Shown here: positions 43,609 through 53,600 of the stretch, piece after piece
Layout of the letters: every line of letters starts with the position of its first letter
How positions within the stretch are numbered: the first letter of the stretch is position 1
Assembly: GCA_035489435.1 (NCBI GenBank)
Contig: DATHKG010000023.1
Length of the DNA: 64,000 nt
Direction: 5' to 3' (one strand)
Source of the DNA: DATHKG01 sp035489435
GTDB taxonomy: Bacteria; Bacteroidota; Bacteroidia; Chitinophagales; Chitinophagaceae
Translations under genes and position numbers: made by a program
The notes under the pieces: generated by a model
What the model was told of the DNA's origin: nothing
The model's database searches: none
Seen by the model: only the letters and a program-made list of their open reading frames with translations

Positions 43609-45795
43609 ATGATAATTGATAAGATTGATCTTGAAAATTTCATGTGCTATTCCGGTAAAACGAGTATGCTTTTCAAGGAAGGGATTAATGTGATAGTTGG
43701 GGATAACGGCTATGGCAAATCAAAACTGTACGATGCCTTCTATTGGGTGCTTTATGACCAGGTTTTTGAGAGCAACAAAAAGGAATTCATAAAGACGGGA
43801 TTGTATAAAGAAAACCTAATATCAGACAAAACCCGGTATGAAACTCCTGTTGGTAAAATCACTGCCAAAGTAGCCATCACATTCCGTGACCTCGATAATG
43901 ATAAGGTCATAATTATTGAAAGAAGATACTCCGCAAATAATGACAATGGAACAACAATAGGTGACAATGGCAGCGAGCTGTCAATTATGAAAAAGGATCT
44001 TTCCTATTTAACGGCACGTCTAATATCCGATGAAGAAGAAAAGCAACGGATTCTAAGAACCATCCTTCCTTTTGAAATTAAAGATTATTTGTGGTTCCAG
44101 GGCGAACAGGTGGAATCTATCATTGATTTTAATAAACAGGACAGTCTCACCAAAGCGATTAATGCGCTTTCCAGTATTGCAAGATATGATGAACTCAAAT
44201 CAATCGCCGTTACTGCTGCCAAATCGGCGAACAATGAATATGATAGGGACGTAAAAAGATTAAGCAAAGACAGCGGCAAAAGCGAGCAACTAAGTGCAAC
44301 CAAAGTCAAGCAGGAAGCTAAAATCGTAGGCCAACAGGCTGAGTTAAATGAAGTAAACGAAAACCTGTCAAGAGCGGAAGCGAGATGCGAAGAGCTATTA
44401 AATAAAATTGAAGATGCACAAAGAGTCAATGAACTCCAGCAGGAGAAAAGGAATATACTAGCTCGGCTGAATGAATTGAATGAAGAATTAAAAGGGGAAC
44501 AAACCTCTTTCCACAGAAAAATGTTTCGTAGCAAGTGGGTGCTTAAGGGCACCACAGTATTGCATGAGCAATATGCAAGGAAGTTCTCCGCTTATGAACA
44601 AAGGAAGTTGCAAATGGCAACGGAAAAGGCGGCACGCCTGCAACTGGAAAATGAGACTGTCAATCAATTACAAACACGCCTGCCGTTTAATGTACCAGAG
44701 CCGAATTACCTTGAATGGATGCTCGAAAAAGAAAGGTGCCTCGTTTGTGACAGAGAAGCGAAAACTGATTCAGAAGAATGGAGAAAAATAAAGGAGTTAC
44801 TGGACCGGCCGCAACAGACGACTGTGAAGAAAAGTGAGGAACCCTTGACACTTCATGATTTTAGTGACGATTTCAAGCGGTTATACCAAAACGGGCTGTC
44901 ACTCAATGGCAGAATCAATGAAATTGACGATGACATCAAAGAGGCCCTTGCAAAACGAAATAACCTTAATAAGAAGGTCAGGGATGCAAATAACGAGGTG
45001 GGGCGAATAGAAGAAACTATTCAACGACTGCTGGCTGAGACATTATTGACTACCGAAACCGCTAAACACATTCTTGATGAATACTCTGTCCATAATAAAT
45101 ATGTAAAAGATTATACAGAAGAAAAAATAAAGCTTGGCCAGCAAATAGAGCATTCAAAAAATATTTTGAAAGGTGTGGAAGACCAGCTAAAGGAACTGGT
45201 AACCGGTGAGATTCCCGCATGGTTGATCGAAAAAAAAGAAATATTGACTGATTTTGAAAGCGTAGCAATTTCAACAAGGGACAGGGTCTTCAATAGCCTG
45301 ATTACGCAATTGGAGAAGGAGGCTAATACCCATTACGAAGCGATGACCTCCGGTAATAGGTCCGCGAAAGGGCAGATCAAATTGCGTAAGCTCCCCAATG
45401 GTAATTACATGCCTGAGATAATTGACGATGCCGGAATACCGCTGCGGGGCATAAATACCGGCAATTTGATTTTGGTAAAATTGTCAGCGATTATGGCAAT
45501 TATCTCAGCTAAAAATTCCGGGAGGGCAGCAGAATTATATACGCTCATTACAGATGCTCCGACGTCTGTCTTTGGCGAAGACTATACAATTGGGTTTTGT
45601 AAAACTGTCAGTAAAGTTTACAAGCAGAGTATTATAATGAGCAAAGAGTTTTACAAAAATGAAAGTCTCAGGAACGAATTATTAACGAATGCTGAAATTA
45701 AGATTGGAAATGTTTATATGATTTCGCCTTCGATACTCGCAACCGAACGGGATAACCGGAATAATTTGTCCACTAACCTTAAAGCATTGAATTAA
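43609..45795 (+). CDS. DndD/SbcC-like SMC-family ATPase with zinc-hook-like CxxC
   Basis: This 728-residue protein has an SMC-type N-terminal ATPase lobe (Walker A GDNGYGKS at 31-38, preceded by LENFMCYSGKTSMLF), a Q-loop region (DYLWFQGEQVES, about 160), and long coiled coils (about 205-300 and 420-560). Between the coils a C377-L-V-C380 turn could be half of a Zn hook. The C-terminal lobe contains ILVKLSAIMAIISAK and LITDAPTS, in which the residue after the Walker B aspartate is not Glu, as in DndD 'DTP' motifs. DndD ATPases provide energy during phosphorothioation. It is encoded between small partner genes with 1-4 bp gaps. Confidence 0.82.
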   Translation: MIIDKIDLENFMCYSGKTSMLFKEGINVIVGDNGYGKSKLYDAFYWVLYDQVFESNKKEFIKTGLYKENLISDKTRYETPVGKITAKVAITFRDLDNDKVIIIERRYSANNDNGTTIGDNGSELSIMKKDLSYLTARLISDEEEKQRILRTILPFEIKDYLWFQGEQVESIIDFNKQDSLTKAINALSSIARYDELKSIAVTAAKSANNEYDRDVKRLSKDSGKSEQLSATKVKQEAKIVGQQAELNEVNENLSRAEARCEELLNKIEDAQRVNELQQEKRNILARLNELNEELKGEQTSFHRKMFRSKWVLKGTTVLHEQYARKFSAYEQRKLQMATEKAARLQLENETVNQLQTRLPFNVPEPNYLEWMLEKERCLVCDREAKTDSEEWRKIKELLDRPQQTTVKKSEEPLTLHDFSDDFKRLYQNGLSLNGRINEIDDDIKEALAKRNNLNKKVRDANNEVGRIEETIQRLLAETLLTTETAKHILDEYSVHNKYVKDYTEEKIKLGQQIEHSKNILKGVEDQLKELVTGEIPAWLIEKKEILTDFESVAISTRDRVFNSLITQLEKEANTHYEAMTSGNRSAKGQIKLRKLPNGNYMPEIIDDAGIPLRGINTGNLILVKLSAIMAIISAKNSGRAAELYTLITDAPTSVFGEDYTIGFCKTVSKVYKQSIIMSKEFYKNESLRNELLTNAEIKIGNVYMISPSILATERDNRNNLSTNLKALN

Positions 45796-45796
45796 C

Positions 45797-46306
45797 ATGG
45801 AACTCCTTAAAAAAATTAAAGATAGAGCACCTGAATACGATGCTGTTCATGAAGACCTAATTACGAAGTTTACGGTCGTCCAGGGAGGCCGGGCAGGAAC
45901 CGCCGGTGAAGGAACTGCTTGGGAGCAGGGGAAATATTTCTCTACCAAATATGAAATCTATATTTATGCTGCCTTACTTGGACTTAAAAACGATTACCAT
46001 ATTCCGCTTAGCGTAAGCTCGAAAAAGGAAAAATTCATAGAGATCAAACACTGGCAACCGCAGGATTTGGCTGACTATATTGTAATGAGTGTCTTAGCTA
46101 AATACAGTACTGATTTTAATGAGCTAGAGAATAAGGATGATAAAGAAATTGAAAAAGACATTCTGGCCATCAGAAAGCTAATGGAAGAATATGCAAATGG
46201 TGGATTTGATAAAATGCGTGCAAAACTGGAAACCGAACCATCTTTTTTTGACAATAACGATAATTGTTTTATTGATTTATTAGAGAAGCAAAAAATGGTT
46301 ACTTAG
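45797..46306 (+). CDS. Dnd system-associated protein 4-like
   Basis: This 169-residue protein starts 1 bp after the DndD-like gene. Its blocks YEIYIYAALLGLKNDYHIPL and LMEEYANGGFDKMRAKLE have the same order and spacing as the small family named Dnd system-associated protein 4 (recalled pattern: 'AA-LGFKN---VPL ... EEYANGG---L---L'). The function of that family is unknown; it occurs beside dnd genes. Its last 8 bp overlap the convergent PIN gene. Confidence 0.7.
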   Translation: MELLKKIKDRAPEYDAVHEDLITKFTVVQGGRAGTAGEGTAWEQGKYFSTKYEIYIYAALLGLKNDYHIPLSVSSKKEKFIEIKHWQPQDLADYIVMSVLAKYSTDFNELENKDDKEIEKDILAIRKLMEEYANGGFDKMRAKLETEPSFFDNNDNCFIDLLEKQKMVT

Positions 46307-47165
46307 AGATTCCTAAATGACCATCCCATAGTAAATTGTTTGAAATAAAATCATACCGACTTTTCACGTAAGCTGCCTTTCCATTTATTCCATTAACTGA
46401 CAATTTTCGTATTAGATCCTTCAATTTCGGAAAGTCGGCATACATTTTTTTATACCCCCCCTCATGTAATGTATCAAAAACAGATTCTAGTTGATTCTCA
46501 TATAACATGTCTAAAAGATTTGTCAAGTAAGATTGGAAGATACCCTTAATATCCCGTTCCTTGATTCTGCTGATTGTTTGCTTTAACTCATTTAACGGAG
46601 AACTATAGAGACCTAAAATCGCATCAACATTTTTTAGCAGATGCTTCTTAGTTATTAAACCCTTCAAATAGAAAATGCAAAGAATGTCAATAGAATCAAT
46701 GATTGTTCCAATTTGATTAGATAAAAAAAGTTCAATGAAAAAAGTATTAGCCCTGCCATCGTCGGTCGCAAAAAGAACCCGATTACTGTTTTCCATAAAG
46801 TCATTTTCACCCCATCGACTAAGGTATAGAGACAATAAAGCACTCTGAAATTCACCATCGCTTTCCTTGAGTGTTTGTCCAGATACAATTGCAAAGTTTC
46901 TTACAAAAGGAATACATTCATATTTGATAGAATCTAGTTCACTGACATAATCAGATAAATGTAAGTCACTAATTAACTGATTTAGTGTTTCTCGGGAATT
47001 GTCATAATATGATAAATATACAAATTTGCTACTACCAAATTCAGCTATAACTTCTTTAGTTATAAAAACATTCTCAAAAGATTTATCTAGAAGTTTAATT
47101 AGACTATTATCCTGAACAATGTGAAGTAAGTTGGATATTGTACATGCATCTAAAACAAGAATCAT
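46299..47165 (-). CDS. PIN-like nuclease
   Basis: This 288-residue protein begins with the PIN hallmark ILVLDACTISNLLH (D6). Other acidic residues are in the expected order: E42 in VFITKEVIAEF, D103/E105 in KESDGEFQSALL, and D135/D136 in VLFATDDGRA. PIN domains cut RNA or DNA with two metal ions. The C-terminal half (about 175-288) is unrecognised. It is the last gene of the minus operon, 4 bp after the AAA+ gene; coding sequence here is markedly AT-rich (one 60-base line counted 14 G+C). It may be the effector of the locus. Confidence 0.75.
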   Translation of the reverse strand: MILVLDACTISNLLHIVQDNSLIKLLDKSFENVFITKEVIAEFGSSKFVYLSYYDNSRETLNQLISDLHLSDYVSELDSIKYECIPFVRNFAIVSGQTLKESDGEFQSALLSLYLSRWGENDFMENSNRVLFATDDGRANTFFIELFLSNQIGTIIDSIDILCIFYLKGLITKKHLLKNVDAILGLYSSPLNELKQTISRIKERDIKGIFQSYLTNLLDMLYENQLESVFDTLHEGGYKKMYADFPKLKDLIRKLSVNGINGKAAYVKSRYDFISNNLLWDGHLGISK

Positions 47166-47169
47166 TTTG

Positions 47170-48330
47170 CTATTTTTTCCATGAGGGAATTTCTGAACTT
47201 ATCTTCTCGACAAATTCTTTTGTAATACTTGGTGGGATTGGGTTTTCTAATAAGGCTAATTCTAAAATTAACGACAATGTCTCATTAATTTTTCTTAACG
47301 ATTTTCTACCAATGTTAGATATAATGAACTTAATTGACGCTTCCTGATATGGATAATATAGATCATTATCATTTATAAATTCCGGTTTTCTAAAATTTGG
47401 ATGATTTAGTAAATTTCTAATGTATATTAAAGATTCTTCCTCATTTGGTTCATCGAAATCAATATGAATTTTTGCCCTTGATGCTAAGGCCTCACCAAGA
47501 ATGATCGACAAATCTTCGAATGCATCAAAACCTTTTAATGTAAAATTTAGAAAAATTGTAAGATTATTAGGGGTTTTATCAATTAACTGTCGAAGAAAAG
47601 TAGTGAATCTATCTTGAGTAATTTTTGGCAATGACTCAATGTCTTCGAATTCATCTATCCAAAGAAAGACTGCGGAATAAATTTTTTTTTGATGGGTGAT
47701 AGTATTAAAAATACCGCTTAATAGATTTACAATTTGCTCATCATCCTCTAATCCGAGGGGCAAATTGAGTTTTTTGAGAGTGGCTTTTGTTATATCACCA
47801 TATAGATAGTCCCTTAAGGCGTCCTTTGAATTTTCAAATCCTATTTCTGGAAATAGAGAGTTTTGAACTCCGTCCACTCCAAGAAATTTTTTTAAAAAAA
47901 GTCCTATTATACTATCTGTAGTATTTGCTTCAATAATACGCGGAGCCTCTGCCTTAAACTCGGTCTTCACCAGGCCAAAATCTTCCACTATATTTTCAAA
48001 ATTTAATTGCCCCATTAACGATCTTAAAAACGATTGTACGGGATCTTTTGTACTTCTAGGTAGATTTACTTTTATATTTTTAGTCTTCTTGCCAAAATTG
48101 TCATGAATAAAATTTGTTTTGGTATAATAATTAGCCGCATGAGTCTTACCGCTTCCATATCTTCCCCAGTTAATCACTATTCTTGAAGGAGATGTTGCTA
48201 TACTGCTCTGTATTCGTTGATTAAGTTTTTCTTTCAATTTGTCCATGCCTATCCAAACTAACTCCTCTGCTGTGTTAGATGGGCTAATTCGGAAAGGGTT
48301 ATTTGTCAGTTTATAATTTTCAAAATCCAT
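47170..48330 (-). CDS. AAA+ ATPase
   Basis: This 386-residue ATPase has Walker A GRYGSGKT (56-63) and Walker B FLWIDEFED (about 222-230), and begins MDFENYKLTNNPFRISPSN, typical of ORC/BrxC-like ATPases that bind DNA ends or scaffold complexes. The 'NPFR' opening is also typical of ExeA-like ATPases. It lies between the unrecognised 386-residue gene (3-bp gap) and the PIN gene (4-bp gap), so the three probably form one functional unit. Confidence 0.82.
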   Translation of the reverse strand: MDFENYKLTNNPFRISPSNTAEELVWIGMDKLKEKLNQRIQSSIATSPSRIVINWGRYGSGKTHAANYYTKTNFIHDNFGKKTKNIKVNLPRSTKDPVQSFLRSLMGQLNFENIVEDFGLVKTEFKAEAPRIIEANTTDSIIGLFLKKFLGVDGVQNSLFPEIGFENSKDALRDYLYGDITKATLKKLNLPLGLEDDEQIVNLLSGIFNTITHQKKIYSAVFLWIDEFEDIESLPKITQDRFTTFLRQLIDKTPNNLTIFLNFTLKGFDAFEDLSIILGEALASRAKIHIDFDEPNEEESLIYIRNLLNHPNFRKPEFINDNDLYYPYQEASIKFIISNIGRKSLRKINETLSLILELALLENPIPPSITKEFVEKISSEIPSWKK

Positions 48331-48333
48331 TGC

Positions 48334-49494
48334 CTAAGTAATTTTCTTTAATGAGCCGTCATTTTCAGAAGGAAACCAATCCATTATGTAACCTTTTCCA
48401 TCTAATTTAAACAAATATCTTTTTATCTCCCCATATTCGAGAAGAATTCCTTCTCTAAGCAAACACATAATAGCAATATATTCAATAGCTTGAGAAGCAG
48501 CAATTCGATTTGGTGCAAGGGTCTTAAAATTTATGAAAGCATAATTTAAATATTTCTCTATTTTTTTATCTGATTCGAAGTCCGCTTTTGGATTTAAATC
48601 ATAAATTAATGAAAAGGTTTTTACGTAGTCACTCTCCACAAACGCGTCAATGTCGAATATCTCATTAATTTTGCCTAACAATTTAGTTCCGGACCCGGAA
48701 AGCTTTAAGATGTTTTGTTTATGCTTAACTTGATCTATCAAATCAAGATCTAGAAGCCAGCTGATGCGAGGCTCAATGATGCTTTCATAACTTCTTATCT
48801 TCAAGGTCTTACTTTTTTGTTTTCTTTCAAAGTCAATCGCCTTGTTCCTCAAATCTTTATCTAGATACGGTATAGCAAGATAACGTGTAATCTGATCACT
48901 TAATTCCTCAAGAAATAATTGCTTAACAAATGCATATTTACCAAATTTTGTGTCGCCAGAAGATGCATCTTTTGAAAGAATTGATAGTATTGTTTTGATG
49001 TAGAAGAAATCTTTTTGCAACAACTGTTTTAGAAAAAAAAATTTATCCAATGCGTTTAAAACGAAAACATTTCCAGTTCCCACATTAAGATCAAACAGTG
49101 ATATTGGCTGAATAACTTTTTGCTCTTCAATAAATTTGAACTTATTCCCTTCCTTTTGATAACGTTCTTGAATCACTTTGTAAACTTTAGCGTATTTCGT
49201 TAAAATGTATGAATAATTGTTTCTTGCTATGATCGAGAGAGATTCAGCTAGTCGAGTATAAGGCTCAGACGAAGCACCGGTTCCTAAAGATTCAATAATC
49301 CCTTTACTATCCTTCCTATAATAAAAGGAATAATTTTCTAGTTGCTGTTGAATTTCATTAGACCCACTGATTCTTTCAAAGTATTTATTGAAAGAACTAA
49401 TAGATATAAAATCTTTATCAAAATATTGCTGCACTAGTAGCTTTAGATAGCCAAGACGGCGAACTTTTGTATGTGTATTTATATGGTCAAACAA
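48334..49494 (-). CDS. Uncharacterised protein linked to AAA+/PIN genes, TTG start
   Basis: This 386-residue protein is not recognised. It is predicted largely helical, contains no membrane segment or nuclease motif I can see, and its C-terminal half (KQNILKLSGSGTKLLGKINE) could hold a winged-helix-like fold. No ATG is available near the N-terminus; the TTG at 49,494 (MFDHINTHTKVRRL) is the apparent start. It sits 32 bp after the DndC-like gene and 3 bp before the AAA+ gene. AT content is higher than in the neighbouring DndC-like gene (one 60-base line here counted 19 G+C against 23 there). Confidence 0.7.
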   Translation of the reverse strand: MFDHINTHTKVRRLGYLKLLVQQYFDKDFISISSFNKYFERISGSNEIQQQLENYSFYYRKDSKGIIESLGTGASSEPYTRLAESLSIIARNNYSYILTKYAKVYKVIQERYQKEGNKFKFIEEQKVIQPISLFDLNVGTGNVFVLNALDKFFFLKQLLQKDFFYIKTILSILSKDASSGDTKFGKYAFVKQLFLEELSDQITRYLAIPYLDKDLRNKAIDFERKQKSKTLKIRSYESIIEPRISWLLDLDLIDQVKHKQNILKLSGSGTKLLGKINEIFDIDAFVESDYVKTFSLIYDLNPKADFESDKKIEKYLNYAFINFKTLAPNRIAASQAIEYIAIMCLLREGILLEYGEIKRYLFKLDGKGYIMDWFPSENDGSLKKIT

Positions 49495-49526
49495 AATTCC
49501 AGAAAAATTTATTCTATATTAATAAA

Positions 49527-50630
49527 TTAGATAAAACAAGCAGCACAACCTTCCCCTTCAGCTTCTTCTAAAACAATATCTTTCCAATCTTTTTTTGTAA
49601 TACCGGCCTTCTCTTGTTTTTTGATAAAATCTTCTTTTATCCGTTGCATTCTTTCGGGTAGAACTAATTCTGCAAGCGATTCATCCTGGCACCAAGTATA
49701 GCCATCCTTTTCATATTCCATTGCTTTGGCAAACCGTTCAGGGTGCTGCTCATAGAGCCATACCCATTCAATTTTTTGCTGGAAGAAACAGAAATAACAG
49801 CCAGACCGGCTGCGGGCATACTGGCCTTCTTTACCATTTACTACAAAATCAACTTTCTTATAATACTGTGGTATACCCACGCCACTTTTTTCAAGAATAT
49901 TGAAAATATCATCCCTGATTAAAATCTCATCATTGTCAATAAGGCCAAAACCATGTTCCTGTGCCAAAGGATAGTCTGTTGTTTTGAGGAAGGAAAATAC
50001 CATAGAATTGAACACCTTTACATCAGTTTCCATGAACTGTTGGAGCTTTTGAATGGCAGTATAAGATTGGGAAACCGGCTGCGCCAAGATTTGCTCAAAT
50101 CGGTTTGTAGTAGCGGCGAAATCCAGACTCTTATACAACCTTAGAAGCTGATCAATATTTTTATTGTAAAGGACTTTAATAATTACGTCTTCACTCCAAA
50201 TATTCTGCCTGAAAGGAAAAATACTTTGAATATTGGACTTTCGGGAAATATATCCTTCCCGGTCCTCATCACCTCTTATACCAACATAAGAAATCACCGG
50301 GTCGTTGCCGACAAATTTCTCAAAGGGTTCGAGTTTCAGTTTCTTTGTACACCATCTTGAATTGGAAGACGGCAGATACCCCCCATACATCTTTAGAAAA
50401 TGATCAAAGGGATCTTCATTTTTTCCGTCAGTCGCCTGGAGCTGAATAATCTTTTTTCCCAGATAAATTTCAAGATTTTTAATTAACTGATAAGTCTCTG
50501 CTAATTCTTTCCCCGTATCACAGGTATAATACTCAATATCCAGTTGAGGATATTTATCCTTCATATAGATAGCAAGTGCAGCACTGTCCTTTCCCCCTGA
50601 AATTCCTAATAAATGCCTGACTTTTTTCAT
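49527..50630 (-). CDS. DndC-like PAPS reductase family protein
   Basis: This 367-residue protein has the PP-loop S-G-G-K-D-S at 11-16 (HLLGISGGKDSAALAIYMKD), C94 in SRWCTKKLKLEPFEKF, and a cysteine pair C278/C281 in SRSGCYFCFF, all consistent with an Fe-S PAPS-reductase/DndC protein. An unusual C-terminal C362-A-A-C365 follows. DndC activates and inserts sulfur into the DNA backbone together with DndD and DndE, using sulfur from DndA or another cysteine desulfurase. Its start overlaps the ATPase stop by 4 bp (ATGA). No desulfurase gene is in the window, so IscS may serve. Confidence 0.88.
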   Translation of the reverse strand: MKKVRHLLGISGGKDSAALAIYMKDKYPQLDIEYYTCDTGKELAETYQLIKNLEIYLGKKIIQLQATDGKNEDPFDHFLKMYGGYLPSSNSRWCTKKLKLEPFEKFVGNDPVISYVGIRGDEDREGYISRKSNIQSIFPFRQNIWSEDVIIKVLYNKNIDQLLRLYKSLDFAATTNRFEQILAQPVSQSYTAIQKLQQFMETDVKVFNSMVFSFLKTTDYPLAQEHGFGLIDNDEILIRDDIFNILEKSGVGIPQYYKKVDFVVNGKEGQYARSRSGCYFCFFQQKIEWVWLYEQHPERFAKAMEYEKDGYTWCQDESLAELVLPERMQRIKEDFIKKQEKAGITKKDWKDIVLEEAEGEGCAACFI

Positions 50631-53600
50631 TTTTGTAATAAGTCTTTTAGAATATTTGCGAGCGCTGCTATATTAAGTGTCTTATCCTTTGAAAGCTTCG
50701 TCCTGATAAGATTTTCAACTTTGCCTACTTCAGCTCTCTTCGTTTTGGGCAACCGCACTAAACTCTTTTGGATACCGTTAACAAATGAACTCATTTCGAT
50801 GCCTAATATGTCTTCCTTTTCCTCATCGAGATCAGCGGGAGAAAGATTGGTCAGGCTGTCGAGCTCCAGCATGATGTTTTTAAACTTGTCATGCAGCAAA
50901 AATTCCTCCTCGTCCCGGATAATTTCAAGAGATTTACCGAGGACTGCTTGGCCTATTGAATTAAGCCACGCTTTTCTATCATCCAACCCTGAATCTAATC
51001 GTTGAATGAAGGTCTTCTGATGCGGCAAACATAAATGCTTTTTCAGTTTTTTAAACCTGCCCTGCAATCTCTTTTTATAATTATCAAAGGACAGCTCTTC
51101 CCCGATAAATTCTGATAAGATAAACACTTCAAAGCGGTTTAATAAGCCATCATAACTACCCCGCAATTCACGAATAGAATCTTGCAATTTAGTTATATAA
51201 GCATGTAATTTTTCTTTAGACTTTTGTAAGGACTGCTCAGTATAACCTAAAGCCATTGGAAAATCTTCAAAGAATGATTTTTCCGGATCTTTCGGATTCC
51301 CGATTGCATCACGCAATGCAAGGGTTTCCTTTTTTAATCGTTTTGTATGCCGTGAATATTCTGGCAACCCTCTATAAAAAGTAAGAAAAGGCTTAATCGT
51401 CTCAATAAAGGTTTGGTTATCGAGCTTTTCTTTGGAATGCTGATTCAGGAATACGCGATAACTGTTAAAAATATCCAGCTTAACACCTTCAATATCAAAC
51501 GTTTTAAATTCGTAATCATTCGGGTATTTTAACATAAGCTCCAGCACTTCATCCGTAATGTAGGGGATGTAGCCGCTTTCACCAAACAATGCGTAATCAT
51601 CACGTTTAATAAAAAAGAAAGACGCAGCCCAAAAGTCTATTAACCCTTGTTTCAATTTGAATGGCCGCTTCGTAAGTGGGGCCATGTATTCAGCAATCGA
51701 CCTCCGGGATTGCTTTGCACTGTTTAAAAACTCAATTGAGTAATCCCATAAGTGATTAAACGACGATTTTTTAGAAACCTGTGTACTGAAATTTATCTGA
51801 TCTGAATATAACGTAATACCATTTTCCTTTAACAGCGTTAGATAAATCGTCTTTTCTGGCGGGAACTTATTACTCTCAAAACCAAGATCCGGCTTGTTCC
51901 AGTTATCAACCAAAGCTCGGAGATAGTTCTTCTTGGCGGTATGAATAGAACCGGATATTTTATGCTTATTAACCAGTTCGTTCTTAAACACCGGTGTTTT
52001 TGGATACACCTGCAGACATATTTGAGAAAGTAATTTGTTGAAATCCTTCTTACTGGCAATTTTTATTACCTGCCCTTTGAAAATCCACTTCAGGTCAGAT
52101 TTCTTTGAGTACAGGTTGTTCATGATATAGTGCGTCAGCAAATTTTTCTGATGAAGCAAAATGTTATTGAGCTCCTTTACGGCGACGCGGTCTTCTTCAT
52201 TTTCCGCAATTACTTTTTTTGTTTTTTCAATCTCAAAAAGCTGATTATTGATCACTTTTGAATTTTGATAGAATCCGTAAATGATAGCTTCTTTCTGATC
52301 GACAGATTCCTTTTTGACTTCATTAATAGTTATTTTTTCATTGAAAATTAGATTAATAAACCCATCAATTTCATCCATGGGAACTTCCGAAATAGGATGC
52401 TCAGAAATTTTGAATTCAAAAATCCGCGGTGTCCCGTTGAGATAAGAATAAGATTTAGCAAAGACAGGTGGTAACGGGTAATACCTGTTTAACAGTGTCG
52501 CTATATCGCTGATTTCATTTACTTTTTTCCCCGCTTCTATTAAGGCAGAAGAAATATCTAAGTCCGTTCCCTCCGACAATACAAACCGCCTATTATAACT
52601 ACGGAAAAGAATTATTTTTTTGTTTTCCAGGTTATCTATCAGTTTGCTCGCGTCTTTAATACCCAGACAAATGGCTGCATATTTAACTAAAAACTCCTTT
52701 CCCAAATCAGACCCCGCAACTGAATTCATATTAAGCAGTCCAATGGTCTTTAAGATTTTGCCATAGTTTGATATTTCATCATCAAACAATCGCTCTGCTG
52801 CATCTAAAGAGCTTTTGATGGCAGCCCAGGTCGCGAAGTCCGGGTTATATCGAGAACTGATAAAAGAGTAAAAATTGAATTCAAGATAATCATATACACA
52901 GGCAATATTATAAAAAGGATTTTGCGTTTTATCAAAGCTGTTAATTCCGGTATGATCCGTGGATTCGAGAAATGAAAATAATGACCTTTCATTTTGTCCA
53001 TACTTTTGCAAAGAAAGCGTTAGTATATTGGCCGCCATCAAATCAAGGGGAAACAGTTTTTCGGAAACCTCGCTCGCATAGCCGGGATTAATATTAAACA
53101 CTTTTGACTTTTTAGTAAGTGCCAAGGCGAGTTGTATATCGGATTCAACCTTCTTTTCCATTTTTCCAGTCTTCAGGTGTTCTGAAGCAAGGAAAAGTAG
53201 CTGTTCGATTGGTTCGTTGAACGTAATTTCTCTGAACCTACCTTTTACTTTTGACCATTCCTGTTTCTGCGTATTGTTTAAACCAAATGCATACGCATCA
53301 AAGTTTTGATGAATGGTGGTGATCAGAATTATGTTGTGATCAGGATTATTTGCAAATTCTGAAAGTTGTTGTATGAAGTATAACTCTTTTTCCGGAGAAT
53401 TTTGAGATGCAAATTCCAGGAACTTACCAAACTCATCAATGCAGATGACAAGTAATGGGCTTTTCTTGCCTAAATCATGATACTGGTTAAAAATTTCCGA
53501 GAGTATATTTTCACTCTTGTGCTTTGATAGATTGATCTCAAAAAAATCTGCAAACGCAGTAATGACAGATTTATATTCTCCGATGAAATTGATCACTTCA

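Noticed and set aside
45797..46306. DndE
   Set aside because: The protein lacks DndE-like basic helical features and is longer; its conserved blocks fit Dnd system-associated protein 4 better.
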